Shown one piece after another: positions 8,171 through 17,293 of a DNA stretch of 42,099 nt; position 1 is the stretch's first letter; every line of letters starts with the position of its first letter. A program made the translations under genes and the position numbers. The notes under the pieces were generated by a model, which did no database searches, was not told the origin of the DNA, and saw nothing but the letters and a program-made list of their open reading frames with translations. Source of the stretch: Deltaproteobacteria bacterium (lineage in GTDB: Bacteria > Desulfobacterota > Syntrophobacteria > BM002); contig CP070735.1 in assembly GCA_020347625.1 (NCBI GenBank), positions 2,479,363 through 2,521,461 on the forward strand, given 5' to 3'.

Positions 8171-9121
8171 CTAGATTTCCATTTCCAGACCCTCCCGGGC
8201 CATAATGATCTCCAGGTTTCGACCAGCCTTAATCATCTCATAATACCGGATGGTCTTATCGTAGATCTCCTGGAGTTTCTCATCGTTGTAGGATGGTTCG
8301 TGGTGGAAGAGGATTAGCTTCTTTATGTTTGCCTTTAAGGCAATGTCAACGCCAACCATCGAAGAACTGTGACCCCAGCCTTCCTTTTCCATGGCATCCT
8401 CGAGGGTAAACTGGGCGTCGAAGACCAAAGCCTCGCTATCGGCATAAAAGGAGATATACCGCTCCATGGCTTCAGGGCTTAATCCCTTGTATTCAGCGTC
8501 AGTCGCGTAAACGAAAGCGCTGCCGTTTTTCTCTATCCGGTAAGAAAAGGAGCCCCCCGGATGGCGTAAGGCAATGCTGCTAACCACGAATTCGCCTATG
8601 CTGATCTTGCGCTTATCATCAAGTTCGACAAACTTGACATCCGCTGACATGGTTTCCAGGCTTACTGGAAAATGATCTGGTTGGTGCTGGTCCTGGAATC
8701 GCTCCTTAATGCGAGGGTGGCGCCCGTAGACTATGATCTGGTTACCGGGGGCGTAAGCCGGAGTAAAGAAAGGAAAGCCCATGATGTGATCCCAATGGGT
8801 GTGGCTTATCAACAAGTGAATGCAACCTTGGCCCTGCCCACAAGGACCTTGCATGAGTTCAATGCCAAGCTGTCTGATGCCTGAGCCAGCATCTAGGATG
8901 ATTTCTGTATTCTCGCCACTAACTTGGACACAAGAGGTATTGCCCCCTGTGGTGGTTCTTTGAAAGTAGGGGAGGGTGCTGACATAATTGCTCACTGCCT
9001 CGTTGTCATCAAGATCAACGCCGCGAGCACCCAATACCGCCTGGACTATCTTATTCTCTATCTCATTGGGAAGGATGGGTGCCGGTAGAGATCCACGCAC
9101 ACCCCAAAATTTCACCTTCAT
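8171..9121 (-). CDS. MBL-fold metal-dependent hydrolase
   Basis: A 316-residue metallo-beta-lactamase fold protein. The start MKVKFWGVRGSLPAP and GGNTSCVQV are typical of the phosphodiesterase-like group (PhnP / RNase Z-like). Metal ligands are seen in ISHTHWDHIMG, in the His of ALRHPGGSFSYRI, in Asp of YATDAEY and in the late FHHEPSY. The frame is open from ATG 9172, but ATG 9121 follows GGTGGA by 6 nt and gives the family's usual first residues. Such proteins hydrolyse phosphodiesters or act as small-molecule esterases; the substrate is unknown. It heads the minus-strand run to pyrD. Confidence 0.85.
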   Translation of the reverse strand: MKVKFWGVRGSLPAPILPNEIENKIVQAVLGARGVDLDDNEAVSNYVSTLPYFQRTTTGGNTSCVQVSGENTEIILDAGSGIRQLGIELMQGPCGQGQGCIHLLISHTHWDHIMGFPFFTPAYAPGNQIIVYGRHPRIKERFQDQHQPDHFPVSLETMSADVKFVELDDKRKISIGEFVVSSIALRHPGGSFSYRIEKNGSAFVYATDAEYKGLSPEAMERYISFYADSEALVFDAQFTLEDAMEKEGWGHSSSMVGVDIALKANIKKLILFHHEPSYNDEKLQEIYDKTIRYYEMIKAGRNLEIIMAREGLEMEI

Positions 9122-9217
9122 ACAAAATCCACCGCCGCCATAGTCGTATGCTTGTGTTTCACCCTCCATCATCCAAATCGCCGTAGTCTATCACAAAATT
9201 TTTTCATGAATCAATTC

Positions 9218-9253
9218 AAAAAAAACGCCCCTCCGCAAGATCCCTTGCGGGTA
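9218..9253 (-). terminator. Probable Rho-independent terminator, minus strand
   Basis: CCGCAAG (9233-9239) pairs with CTTGCGG (9244-9250) around a 4-nt loop. On the minus strand GAGGGGCG follows and then eight T. The outer CGC/GCG may pair and bring the stem up to the T-run. It would end the transcript of the small membrane protein gene at 9404-9832. Confidence 0.55.
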
Positions 9254-9403
9254 GCGATATACCATTCAAGTAAGTCGCAAAGTAATTGCCTAAAGGTGGG
9301 TCAGCCACGCGCTTGGCTCGCTTGCCTGTGCTATTTACTAACTCCTGAAAGCCACGTCCCTTGGGCCGCGTTTTTCAACTTCAGTGGCAAAATCGAAAAA
9401 AAT

Positions 9404-9832
9404 TCAGTTGGGTCGGCGCAAGAACAGCTTGAGCAGCTCATCTTGCAACATCTTCTTTTCATTTGGTTCTGAGGGTTCTGATTGAGGTGATTTTCCAGGA
9501 GTATCAGCTCGAGTTTGGGCTCGCTTGGCTCTTGTCATGGTGGTATCTTCTCGGCCAAAGACTTCTTGCAGCTCCATAGCGATCTTCTTCTGCTCTCTGG
9601 CCATGGTTTCTTTGATATTCTCGGTGACGGTTGGACTCTTATAGGAGGATGGACGAATCTTGGGTTCGATAGCTGTAGTTTTTTTCTCAGCTGGCCGCCT
9701 CCGTACAGCACTACGGAGCGCTAAAATGATAAATAGCGGGAAGATCAAGTAGACAACTGTCTTGACGATTTCTCGACTTTTTGGGTCCGAGAGCCACTTA
9801 ATCAGTTTTTGTAATATCTCATCGGTATCCAT
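9404..9832 (-). CDS. Small single-pass membrane protein, unknown function
   Basis: A 142-residue protein with one hydrophobic segment at about residues 24-40 (VVYLIFPLFIILALRSA), followed by an Arg-rich stop-transfer stretch and a long charged, Ser/Thr/Pro-rich tail with a probable coiled-coil patch (ENIKETMAREQKKIAMELQE). It ends in a Leu-rich helix (LQDELLKLFLRRPN). The N-terminal 23 residues look helical and cytoplasmic or periplasmic. No family is recognised. It lies downstream of ftsK and lolA on the same strand, 250 bases after lolA, with a terminator-like hairpin beyond its stop, so it may be the last gene of that unit. Confidence 0.65.
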   Translation of the reverse strand: MDTDEILQKLIKWLSDPKSREIVKTVVYLIFPLFIILALRSAVRRRPAEKKTTAIEPKIRPSSYKSPTVTENIKETMAREQKKIAMELQEVFGREDTTMTRAKRAQTRADTPGKSPQSEPSEPNEKKMLQDELLKLFLRRPN

Positions 9833-10024
9833 CTTGATGAAGTCTCCTGACGCCGGACTCGCTCATTACTGGCAGGTAAAGTTGCCGGGAAACAAGCCCA
9901 TGCGGTTACTACATATTCTCTACAAGAACTCCAGGAAGAGACAGAGCCTTGTTTTGGATTATGCGCTTCGATTATTATTGTAGGAGTAAGTGCTGGGGGT
10001 GTCAAGGCTGGCGCATATCCCACC

Positions 10025-10072
10025 GGGCAGCAGACAGCGGGCAAAGGGCTGCCAGCAGCTATCTGCCAGCTG
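10025..10072. repeat. Inverted GGCAGC-word repeat downstream of lolA
   Basis: Left arm 10025-10046 (GGCAGCAGACAGCGGGC) and right arm 10049-10072 (CTGCCAGCAGCTATCTGCC) can fold back on each other with a very short loop. It lies 10 bases beyond the lolA stop. Confidence 0.55.
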
Positions 10073-10082
10073 AATTTGGGTG

Positions 10083-10856
10083 CTACCTGAATGGCGAGGT
10101 TTCCTGGCGCTCCAGTCTAATTCCCTCAGGTACCTCCAGAGCAAACCAGGAGGATTCTAGGGGTGAGTTTACCTGGATATTGGTTAGGCTGATCTCATTT
10201 ATATTTCCGAGGGGGTCTTCAGTCTGAATGCGAACTACATGATAAGAATTGGCAGCCACCGACAGAATGACGCGAGAAACTGGTGATTCTTGCTCACGAG
10301 GAAGCAGTTCCAGTCTATATTGTTCGGGTGGGCCTGGATCAGTGGGAAGTCGGGTAATGCTGAACATTTCACTTAACCGGCCCAAACCGGAAAAAAAGCT
10401 GAGCACAACGGGTGAGCTCACAATCTGTTCTAATTGGTAAAGATATATTGTCTTTTCGTCAGGTACGTAAAGCCAGGCCTCTTTGGCATTGATGACAAAC
10501 TGCTGCCGAGGTTCCACATAGTCCCAACGGATAGCCCTTGGTTTAAGCAAGTAAAGCTTGCCTCTGGCCGAAGTTCCAAGACTCGTAGCCCGGGACCGGG
10601 TTTCTTGTACAAAATCCGCCGTCAGAGATCGGGTTCTGTCGTAATGCGCCTGAACCCTTGCAACGAGATCGGAGGTGGTCAACTCTGCCCGGCCCTTCAA
10701 GCTTGGGGCGAGGAGAACAAGAGGGAAACAAAGCGCAGCGGGCAGCAGGCAACGGGCAGCAGGCAGAGGGACACGGAGACACGGGGATACGGCGATTAAA
10801 GATCGCATGGCGGATAGTGCATAGTGCATGGCGTTAAGCATTGCCTGAGGCTCCAA
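10083..10856 (-). CDS. lolA: Outer-membrane lipoprotein carrier LolA
   Basis: LolA is the periplasmic chaperone that ferries lipoproteins from the LolCDE complex to the outer membrane. The mature region matches the family: DLVARVQAHYDRTRSLTADF, then FVQETRSRATSLGTSARGKL, PRAIRWDYVEPRQQFVINAK, and later VILSVAANSYHVVRIQTEDP and NEISLTNIQVN. The N-terminus is odd. The first 45 or so residues (including NAMHYALSAMRS and LPAARCLLPAALC) are encoded by a junction repeat of GCAT- and GGCAGC-type words, yet include a hydrophobic run that could serve as signal peptide (about 34-51). The real start could be internal. It follows ftsK by 41 bases, a pairing common in this phylum. Confidence 0.9.
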   Translation of the reverse strand: MEPQAMLNAMHYALSAMRSLIAVSPCLRVPLPAARCLLPAALCFPLVLLAPSLKGRAELTTSDLVARVQAHYDRTRSLTADFVQETRSRATSLGTSARGKLYLLKPRAIRWDYVEPRQQFVINAKEAWLYVPDEKTIYLYQLEQIVSSPVVLSFFSGLGRLSEMFSITRLPTDPGPPEQYRLELLPREQESPVSRVILSVAANSYHVVRIQTEDPLGNINEISLTNIQVNSPLESSWFALEVPEGIRLERQETSPFR

Positions 10857-10884
10857 ACATCTTGCTGCTAGCTGCTAGCTGCCG
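10730..10884. repeat. Nested word repeats over the lolA start
   Basis: GGCAGC words at 10736-10770 and CTGCTAGCTG words at 10861-10884 form imperfect inverted arms. Between them are GACACGGAGACACGGGGATACGG (10770-10793 region) and GCATGG/ATAGTGC words (10806-10835). The block covers the lolA start codon and the ftsK-lolA gap. Confidence 0.6.
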
Positions 10885-10897
10885 GCCGCAAACTGTC

Positions 10898-13084
10898 CTA
10901 TTTGGGTGGCAGGACCTCCCGCGGCTTGACCCCGTCTGTGGTGCTTACCAAGCCTTGACTTTCCATCATTTCAATCATCCGAGCAGCCCGGTTATAGCCC
11001 ACTCGCAAACGTCTCTGCAGCATGGAGATGGAGGCCCGCCGGGTTTCCATGACGAGTTGAACCGCCTCATCATACTTCTCATCCACCTCTTCACCGTCGG
11101 CCAAGTCTGCAACCGTATCCCGATGGTTGAGGATAGTGTCGTCATATTCAGGTTTCCGCTGCTTTCGAAGAAAATCAGTAATGCGTTTGATCTCGGTTTC
11201 AGCGGCAAACGCCCCATGGATGCGCTGCATCTTTGCGGTACCGGGCGGTAAGATCAGCATGTCACCGGCTCCCAACAGAGCCTCTGCCCCGTTAGCGTCG
11301 AGAATCGTGCGGGAGTCGGTCCTGGAGGAAACCTGGAAGGAAATACGTGCCGGAATATTGGCCTTGATGATACCTGTAAGTACATCCACTGACGGGCGCT
11401 GGGTGGCAAGAACGAGGTGAATCCCAGCTGCTCTCGCCATTTGGGCCAGTCGAATTATGGATTCCTCCACTTCGCGAGAGGCGATAATCATCAGATCAGC
11501 AAGCTCGTCAATGATAAGGACAAGGTAAGGAAGAGGCTGCTCTTCGGCGTCCAGTGACTCGCTACCCGGAGGGGAACTTCCCCGCTTTGGCTTGCGGCCA
11601 CTTTCCTTCGCCACCAGCTGATTGTAACGTTCTATGCTGCGCACCCCCCTGAGGGTTAATAGCTCGTAACGTCTTTCCATCTCGGCCACAGCCCACTTGA
11701 GGGCGATGTTTGCTTTCTTAGGATCTGTTACCACCGGATGCAGCAGGTGCGGTATGCCTTCGTAGGAGGATAGTTCGATGCGCTTCGGATCGATGAGCAA
11801 GAGCCGAATCTCATCAGGAGTGGCTTGGTAGAGAAGGCTGATGATAATAGCATTGAGGCAGACGCTTTTTCCAGTGCCAGTGGCGCCGGCGATAAGCAAA
11901 TGGGGCATTCTGCCAAGATCAGTAAATACGGGATTTCCCGTGGTGTCCTTACCTAGAGCCAGGGTGAGTTTTCCCTTGTATTGGTTGAAACCAGGGTCAT
12001 CAATGACGTCTCGAATCACCACCGGCTGACGGCTGCTGTTGGGGATCTCTATGCCCAGAGTTCCCTTGCCGGGGATTGGCGCTACCACCCGAATGCTTGC
12101 GGCCTTTAGGGCCAAGGCCAAGTCGTCTGCTAGGCCAACGATCTTGCTTATCTTCACACCTGGGGCCGGCTTAAATTCATACATGGTGATCACCGGTCCG
12201 GGAGAGACCTCTGTGACCTCGCCTTCCACCCCGAAATCGGCAAGTTTCTTCTCCAAGATCCTGGAGTTCATTACCAGACTCTCTTGGTCCGGACTGACGG
12301 CGGATGTCTCAATGCTTTCCAACAAGGAAACCTCCGGTAAACGAAACACGCCCTCCACTTCCATGAACTTGAATTTTTCCTGCTTGTGTTCGGGAGGTTC
12401 CGGCTTCCTCTCTTCTTGAGTCTTGACCACGGGAGGCTTGTGGGCAAGTTTGCCACGCTGTTTTTGTTTTAGGCTGCGCTGTTCCCTGATTTTTTGCAGC
12501 ACCCGGCTGATCTTGTCGATTCCTGTCTTCAGGGCGAGTCCGCTATGTGTCAGCGAAATAGGGGTCGCCAGTATTATGGCTACGGTTGCAAGAAGCCAGA
12601 GTAGCAGGTAGGCGCCAACAGGTTTGAGGTAGTAGAGAAGGGATTTTTTGAGCAGCAATCCCAATATGCCGCCGCTTCCCGGTAAAGGTTCACCCCAAAG
12701 TCGTAGCGCCGGCCAATAGAGCGCGGCTAAACCGCTGGAGGCAACGATGAGCAGAATGCAACCAATGGCGAGTGGCAGCGGGCGTAAAGTTGAACTCGGC
12801 AAAAGGAGCCTGAGGGCGCCGCCAACGAGAAAGACGGGCAGCCAGTACGCGCTGACGCCTGTAGCTACAAGGAGGATCGCTGCGAGGTTAGCACCGAAGA
12901 TCCCCACAACATTCCGAACAGGACGCTGGACGCTGGAGGTGGTGAAGAGCGTTGGATCACTACTGTGATATGTCACCAAGCTGAGCACCAGCAATAAGGC
13001 CAGTGCCAGAAGGCAGAGTGCGGCTATTTCCCTTCCTCTCCGATCCAGTTTAAAGGACATCGCTTCGTTTGTGAGTCCTGCCAT
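10898..13084 (-). CDS. ftsK: DNA translocase FtsK
   Basis: FtsK is the septal ATPase pump that clears chromosome ends at division and activates XerCD. The 728-residue protein (from ATG 13084) has about four membrane segments in the first 180 residues, a short charged linker (KQEERKPEPPEHKQ-like region), the alpha-beta motor with Walker A GATGTGKS near residue 400-407, Walker B LVLIIDELADLM, and a C-terminal gamma winged helix (RRASISMLQRRLRVGYNRAA) that reads KOPS sites. The linker is short compared with E. coli, closer to SpoIIIE-like forms. The frame is open from TTG 13111; ATG 13084 has AGGA 9 nt upstream. lolA follows in the same direction. Confidence 0.96.
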   Translation of the reverse strand: MAGLTNEAMSFKLDRRGREIAALCLLALALLLVLSLVTYHSSDPTLFTTSSVQRPVRNVVGIFGANLAAILLVATGVSAYWLPVFLVGGALRLLLPSSTLRPLPLAIGCILLIVASSGLAALYWPALRLWGEPLPGSGGILGLLLKKSLLYYLKPVGAYLLLWLLATVAIILATPISLTHSGLALKTGIDKISRVLQKIREQRSLKQKQRGKLAHKPPVVKTQEERKPEPPEHKQEKFKFMEVEGVFRLPEVSLLESIETSAVSPDQESLVMNSRILEKKLADFGVEGEVTEVSPGPVITMYEFKPAPGVKISKIVGLADDLALALKAASIRVVAPIPGKGTLGIEIPNSSRQPVVIRDVIDDPGFNQYKGKLTLALGKDTTGNPVFTDLGRMPHLLIAGATGTGKSVCLNAIIISLLYQATPDEIRLLLIDPKRIELSSYEGIPHLLHPVVTDPKKANIALKWAVAEMERRYELLTLRGVRSIERYNQLVAKESGRKPKRGSSPPGSESLDAEEQPLPYLVLIIDELADLMIIASREVEESIIRLAQMARAAGIHLVLATQRPSVDVLTGIIKANIPARISFQVSSRTDSRTILDANGAEALLGAGDMLILPPGTAKMQRIHGAFAAETEIKRITDFLRKQRKPEYDDTILNHRDTVADLADGEEVDEKYDEAVQLVMETRRASISMLQRRLRVGYNRAARMIEMMESQGLVSTTDGVKPREVLPPK

Positions 13085-13326
13085 TTTTGAACGTCCTGGA
13101 ATAGGCAACAATTAACCTGGATTGTTCACGCATCCGAAAGATTCGTGAATAGTCCAGGCCAGCCAGTTCGGACTATGAATTAGCCCTATGGCTAGTCCAT
13201 TTTTCACCCTACATACTAGAGGTTCAATGCGGTGTCAACTGCAACGCGTAGCATATGGTGCATGGCGTGAAAACTGGGGAAAGATTCTGAACTTGTGACC
13301 AGTTTAATAGATGTGTTTTATGTGAC

Positions 13327-14082
13327 TTAAGAATCCACCCCGGTGGGCTTTGCTACCGTGGGCTCCGGTTCTCCTTTTTCCTCGGGAGGCAGATGCTGCT
13401 GAATTCTTCTGCGGATCTCAGAAATCAACCAGTTTCTATCTGCCACAGTGATGTCTTCAGTGGGCACGGGTTCTCCGACGTGCATAAGTACGTTCCTGGG
13501 GCGGATCTTGAAGCCTTTCTTGGGCAAGATGGCAAAGGTGCCACTGAGGCTCACTGGAACGATAGGGCGCCCGGATTTTATGGCAAGGTGAAATCCACCT
13601 TTCTTAAAGGATTTGAGCTTGCCATCCAGACTGCGGGTTCCTTCAGGAAATATGACGATGGAGGTTCCCTCTCGGACCCGCGTCGCTGCAAGGTCTATGC
13701 TCCTAAAGGCCTCTCTGCGGTTGCTGCGATCGATGGAAATGTAACCCGCTGATTTCATGGCAAGTCCGAAAATGGGGATGCGAAAAAGTTCCCTTTTGGC
13801 GAGCCAGCGGAACTGTACAGGGAGGTGGGCAAGCAAAGCGAAGATATCAAACTGGCTTTGGTGATTTGCGGCAAACACATAAGCCTGGTCCAGATCGATT
13901 TGTTCCAGCCCCTCAACGCGCACCCGCACGCCGCTTGCAAAGAGGATACTGCGGGACCAGAGCCTACCGACCAGATGGGGAACATTACCACCGCGGGTTA
14001 ACAGAGCTGCTATAATGGCGGCGAGGCTGAAAAAAACGGTAAGGACAAATAGTGCACTAAAGAAAAAGAGAGAACGCAGCAT
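13327..14082 (-). CDS. plsC: 1-acylglycerol-3-phosphate acyltransferase
   Basis: PlsC adds the second acyl chain to lysophosphatidic acid to make phosphatidic acid. The 251-residue protein has a hydrophobic N-terminus (residues 5-28), the catalytic NHQSQFD (73-79, the HX4D motif), the substrate-binding FPEGTRS (145-151) and IVPVSLSGT later. A Pro/Glu-rich tail ends the chain. It is a lone minus-strand gene, divergent from the siroheme cluster. 215 bases of non-coding sequence separate it from ftsK, with a few short hairpins but no clear terminator. Confidence 0.93.
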   Translation of the reverse strand: MLRSLFFFSALFVLTVFFSLAAIIAALLTRGGNVPHLVGRLWSRSILFASGVRVRVEGLEQIDLDQAYVFAANHQSQFDIFALLAHLPVQFRWLAKRELFRIPIFGLAMKSAGYISIDRSNRREAFRSIDLAATRVREGTSIVIFPEGTRSLDGKLKSFKKGGFHLAIKSGRPIVPVSLSGTFAILPKKGFKIRPRNVLMHVGEPVPTEDITVADRNWLISEIRRRIQQHLPPEEKGEPEPTVAKPTGVDS

Positions 14083-14323
14083 GTCCTATCCAGCGTCAAT
14101 GAGATTTTCTCGTTATGTTAAATGGTTTGCTACTCCCCGTCAAGCTTGGTTCCTTCTATTTCTCTGCTTGATTTGGCTGAATAGAATTGATAGTGTTACA
14201 CGGTCTGCGGGGGAAGGCTGTTTGCTGCGTTTCGCTCCGTCACTCAAAGAGCAAGGCAGGGGGGAAAGAGTTCCATAAGCCTCCTCAACTTCAATAAGTT
14301 GTGAAAGCTCTGAGACTGCATTG

Positions 14324-14986
14324 GTGTATTACTACCCTTTATTCCTCAAGGTTGAAAAGCGGGCCTGTCTGGTGGTAGGCGGTGGAGAGGTTGGGGCGCG
14401 TAAGGTCAAAACCTTGCTCCACTGCGGTGGGCTGGTAGGCGTGGTATCACCAGAGGTAGTACCATGGCTGGCGAAAAAAATCCAGGAGGGAGCCGTAGAG
14501 AAGGTTGGAAGCCACTATGAAGAACATCAGCTTCAGGGTCGTTTCCTGGTTATTGCTGCCACTGACGATAAAGCGCTCAACTGTCGGATAGCGCAAGATG
14601 CAGAGAAAAGGGGGCTACTGTGTAATGTAGTTGATTATCCCCAGGAGGGTAATTTCATTCTGCCAGCCCTAGTGCAACGCGGCGCTTTAACATTGGCTAT
14701 CTCTACTTCGGGCCAGAGCCCGGCTCTGGCGCGGCAGCTTCGCCAGGAGTTGGAAAAACGCTTCGGCATGGAGTATGCTGATTTTCTCGAACTGATGGGT
14801 GCGGTGCGAAGTCGGCTGTTAGCGGAAAGTCAGGATTTCCGTGCCAACAAGGAGCTATTTGATCAGCTTGTACAGTCGCCGCTTCTAGAGCTAGTAAGAC
14901 GGCGTGACCGAGACGGCGTGGACCACCTCCTGCGAACCGTTTTGGGATCTGGATATTCTCTCAAAGACCTGGAGGTCTCCTGGTGA
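14324..14986 (+). CDS. Siroheme-type precorrin-2 dehydrogenase
   Basis: The protein matches SirC/Met8/CysG-N, which oxidises precorrin-2 to sirohydrochlorin with NAD; bifunctional members also insert iron. The start YYYPLFLKVEKRACLVVGGG holds the Rossmann GGGEVGARK, followed by VVSPEVVPWL, VIAATDDKALN and CNVVDYPQEGNFILPALVQR, then TLAISTSGQSPALA, all family hallmarks. There is no ATG at the start: TTG 14321 or GTG 14324 must be used, and GTG is preferred. 220 residues is normal. The next gene begins inside its stop codon (GTGA overlap), so the CcsA-like protein and likely hemA are co-expressed, tying siroheme and heme supply together. Confidence 0.9.
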   Translation: MYYYPLFLKVEKRACLVVGGGEVGARKVKTLLHCGGLVGVVSPEVVPWLAKKIQEGAVEKVGSHYEEHQLQGRFLVIAATDDKALNCRIAQDAEKRGLLCNVVDYPQEGNFILPALVQRGALTLAISTSGQSPALARQLRQELEKRFGMEYADFLELMGAVRSRLLAESQDFRANKELFDQLVQSPLLELVRRRDRDGVDHLLRTVLGSGYSLKDLEVSW

Positions 14987-15813
14987 ATGAGTCACTGCTG
15001 CTTTTTTCAGCGATAACTACCCTGCTTTATGCAATAGGCACGGTGGGCTATCTCATCTATGTCATTCGTTCGGAGTCGACCATCCACCGCATTGCCTTCT
15101 GGTTTCTACTGGCTGGTTTCGTGAGCCATACCATAGGTCTTTTGCTGCTGGTGGGCAACATCAAGCAAATGCCGGTAACAACTTTGCCCCAGACATTCTC
15201 CCTTTTCGCTTGGGCCATAGTGGGAAGTTACCTTGCCTTTCAACTGAAGTTCAATATTCGTGTTCTAGGTACCTTCGTGTCACCGTTGGCGGTCATTTTT
15301 ATGTTACTTTCGTCGGCGAGCCCAAGCCAGCTAATCCCTTCCAGTCAATTGTTTAAGAGTTTCTGGCTGACCCTTCATGTGGCAACCATGTTCATCGGTA
15401 ATGCCATCTTCGCCCTGGCATTCTGTGCCGGGATAATGTACCTCATTCAGGAAAGGCAGATCAAAACAAAAAGCTTCGGCTTGCTTTACCGCCGCCTTCC
15501 TTCTCTGGAGGTACTGGACTCGCTCAATTACGTTTGCCTGACCTTTGGCTTTCCGTTGATCACCATTGGGCTTATCTCAGGTTTTGTCTATGCGGGGGCG
15601 GTCTGGCGTTCGTACTGGCATTGGGACCCAAAGGAGATCCTTTCTGTAGTCACCTGGCTGATTTACGCGGTGCTGCTGCATGAGAGGTTGGCTGTGGGGT
15701 GGCGGGGCAGAAGGGCTGCTATAATGGCTATTATCGGCTTCAGTGCCATCCTGGTTACCTTTGTTGGGGCAAGTATTATGTTAAAAAGCCACCACAGTTT
15801 TAGATTTGGTTAG
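14983..15813 (+). CDS. CcsA/HemX-type cytochrome c assembly membrane protein
   Basis: A 276-residue integral membrane protein with about eight segments, belonging to the CcsA/CcsB/HemX heme-handling family. The family's tryptophan-rich signature is seen as WRSYWHWDPKEI (about residues 208-219), with His residues in the flanking segments (for example LHVATMF and the C-terminal SHHSF). Members either present heme to apocytochrome c outside the membrane (CcsA) or affect the level of HemA (HemX). Its place directly before hemA suits either role. It starts at GTG 14983, overlapping the previous stop. An ATG-less start in both genes suggests coupled, modest translation. Confidence 0.87.
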   Translation: MNESLLLFSAITTLLYAIGTVGYLIYVIRSESTIHRIAFWFLLAGFVSHTIGLLLLVGNIKQMPVTTLPQTFSLFAWAIVGSYLAFQLKFNIRVLGTFVSPLAVIFMLLSSASPSQLIPSSQLFKSFWLTLHVATMFIGNAIFALAFCAGIMYLIQERQIKTKSFGLLYRRLPSLEVLDSLNYVCLTFGFPLITIGLISGFVYAGAVWRSYWHWDPKEILSVVTWLIYAVLLHERLAVGWRGRRAAIMAIIGFSAILVTFVGASIMLKSHHSFRFG

Positions 15814-15903
15814 CTGCCGGTTGCGGTTATGGAAGTTATGAGTAGTTATTTAGGATTTCGTAACCGAAAATAAGAGACTCACTGAAATGCATGGCGACTC
15901 ACT

Positions 15904-17232
15904 ATGGATCGCATCGTTCTCATAGGTTTGAATCACAAGACTGCCCCCATTGAAATCCGCGAAAAATTTGCCGCAGTTTGCGTGGATACTAAGGGTCCGC
16001 TGGCACTTCTCGCCCAGTTAAGGCCCCTAAAAGAGTCCTTCTATCTATCTACCTGCAACCGCATGGAGGTGCTGTTTAGCACGTCAACACTTGATAAGGG
16101 GATTAGTGTTGTGGTGGGTTTGCTCGCAGATATCTACAGCCAGACAGGCGCGGCGCTTAAACCCTACCTTTACACTTACATCGACCAGGAAGCCGTTAAG
16201 CACTTGTTTCGCGTTGCATGTAGTCTGGATTCTATGGTTGTGGGAGAACCTCAGATACTCGGTCAGATTAAACAGGCTTATCGGCAGGCCACAGAAGCAA
16301 GAACATCTGGGGTAATCCTCAATAAGCTTCTCCATAAATCCTTTTCGGTGGCGAAGCGAGTGAGGACTGAGACTCGAATCGGCAGCAGTGCTGTCTCGGT
16401 AAGTTATGCTGCGGTGGAACTTGCCAAGAAAATATTCCAAAAACTTGATGGCAAAATCGCTCTTCTTATCGGTGCCGGCGAAATGGCTGAATTGGCCGCA
16501 GAGCATCTCCTTGCCAACGGAGTTGAGGGGATCGTTGTGGCCAACCGTACCCTGGAAAGGGCCCTGAGTTTGGCCAGGAGGTTTCACGGAACCACAGCCG
16601 CCTGGGAGGAATTGGCCGAGGAGTTGAACCGTGTGGACATCATCATTAGCTCAACCGGCTCAACAGAGCCTATTTTGAACGCTGAGCAAGTAAAACAGCG
16701 CATGCGTGCCCGCCGCAACCGGCCGCTGTTTTTTATAGACATAGCTGTGCCCCGTGACATAGATCCCGCCGTCAACCGTATTGACAATGTATATCTTTAT
16801 AATATTGATGACTTGCAGGGTATCATCGATATGAACCGGGCCGAGCGTGTCAAAGAGGCCGCGCGGGCTGAGCACATCATTGCTGCAGAGGCGCTGAAAT
16901 TTGACGGATGGTTGCGTACTCTGGAGGTCGTTCCTACCATTGTCTCCCTCCGTGAAAAAGCCGAAGAGATCCGGGAGGCAGAGGTCCACAAGACTATTGG
17001 CCAGCTTGATTCTCTCTCGAAGGAGGAGATTGAAGCCATTGAGGTTCTCACCCAATCCGTTGTCAAAAAGCTACTTCACGACCCAATTCTCTTCCTCAAA
17101 CGAACCAGTAAAAGGACGCGCAAGGATTTATATCTGGATGTCGCCCGGAAATTATTTCAGCTGGACGAGGATCAACGTGAAATAGAAAGAGAAGAGAATG
17201 AGCTATCGCTTGATTCGGACAAGGTGTCATGA
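15904..17232 (+). CDS. hemA: Glutamyl-tRNA reductase
   Basis: HemA reduces Glu-tRNA(Glu) to glutamate-1-semialdehyde, the first step of the C5 route to heme and siroheme. The 442-residue length is typical. It opens IVLIGLNHKTAPIEIREKFA and has the active-site Cys51 in YLSTCNRMEVL, followed by VGEPQILGQIKQAYRQA. The NADPH domain shows LLIGAGEMAE and VANRTLERA, with STGSTEPI and FFIDIAVPRDIDP. The C-terminal dimerisation helix carries VVKKLLHDPILFLK. It is preceded at 90 bases by the CcsA-like gene. No strong ribosome site is visible before ATG 15904. A Glu-rich tail (IEREENELSLDSDKVS) is slightly longer than usual. Confidence 0.96.
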   Translation: MDRIVLIGLNHKTAPIEIREKFAAVCVDTKGPLALLAQLRPLKESFYLSTCNRMEVLFSTSTLDKGISVVVGLLADIYSQTGAALKPYLYTYIDQEAVKHLFRVACSLDSMVVGEPQILGQIKQAYRQATEARTSGVILNKLLHKSFSVAKRVRTETRIGSSAVSVSYAAVELAKKIFQKLDGKIALLIGAGEMAELAAEHLLANGVEGIVVANRTLERALSLARRFHGTTAAWEELAEELNRVDIIISSTGSTEPILNAEQVKQRMRARRNRPLFFIDIAVPRDIDPAVNRIDNVYLYNIDDLQGIIDMNRAERVKEAARAEHIIAAEALKFDGWLRTLEVVPTIVSLREKAEEIREAEVHKTIGQLDSLSKEEIEAIEVLTQSVVKKLLHDPILFLKRTSKRTRKDLYLDVARKLFQLDEDQREIEREENELSLDSDKVS

Positions 17233-17293
17233 TAGGGTGAAATCATTATAATATATACTATTTAGTACCGTATCCCAGGATGGGAGGATTAGC

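Noticed and set aside
13185-13240. Hairpin TAGCC/GGCTA with ATTTTTC as a plus-strand terminator
   Set aside because: No plus-strand gene lies upstream and the outer stem is interrupted; on the minus strand there is no T-run.
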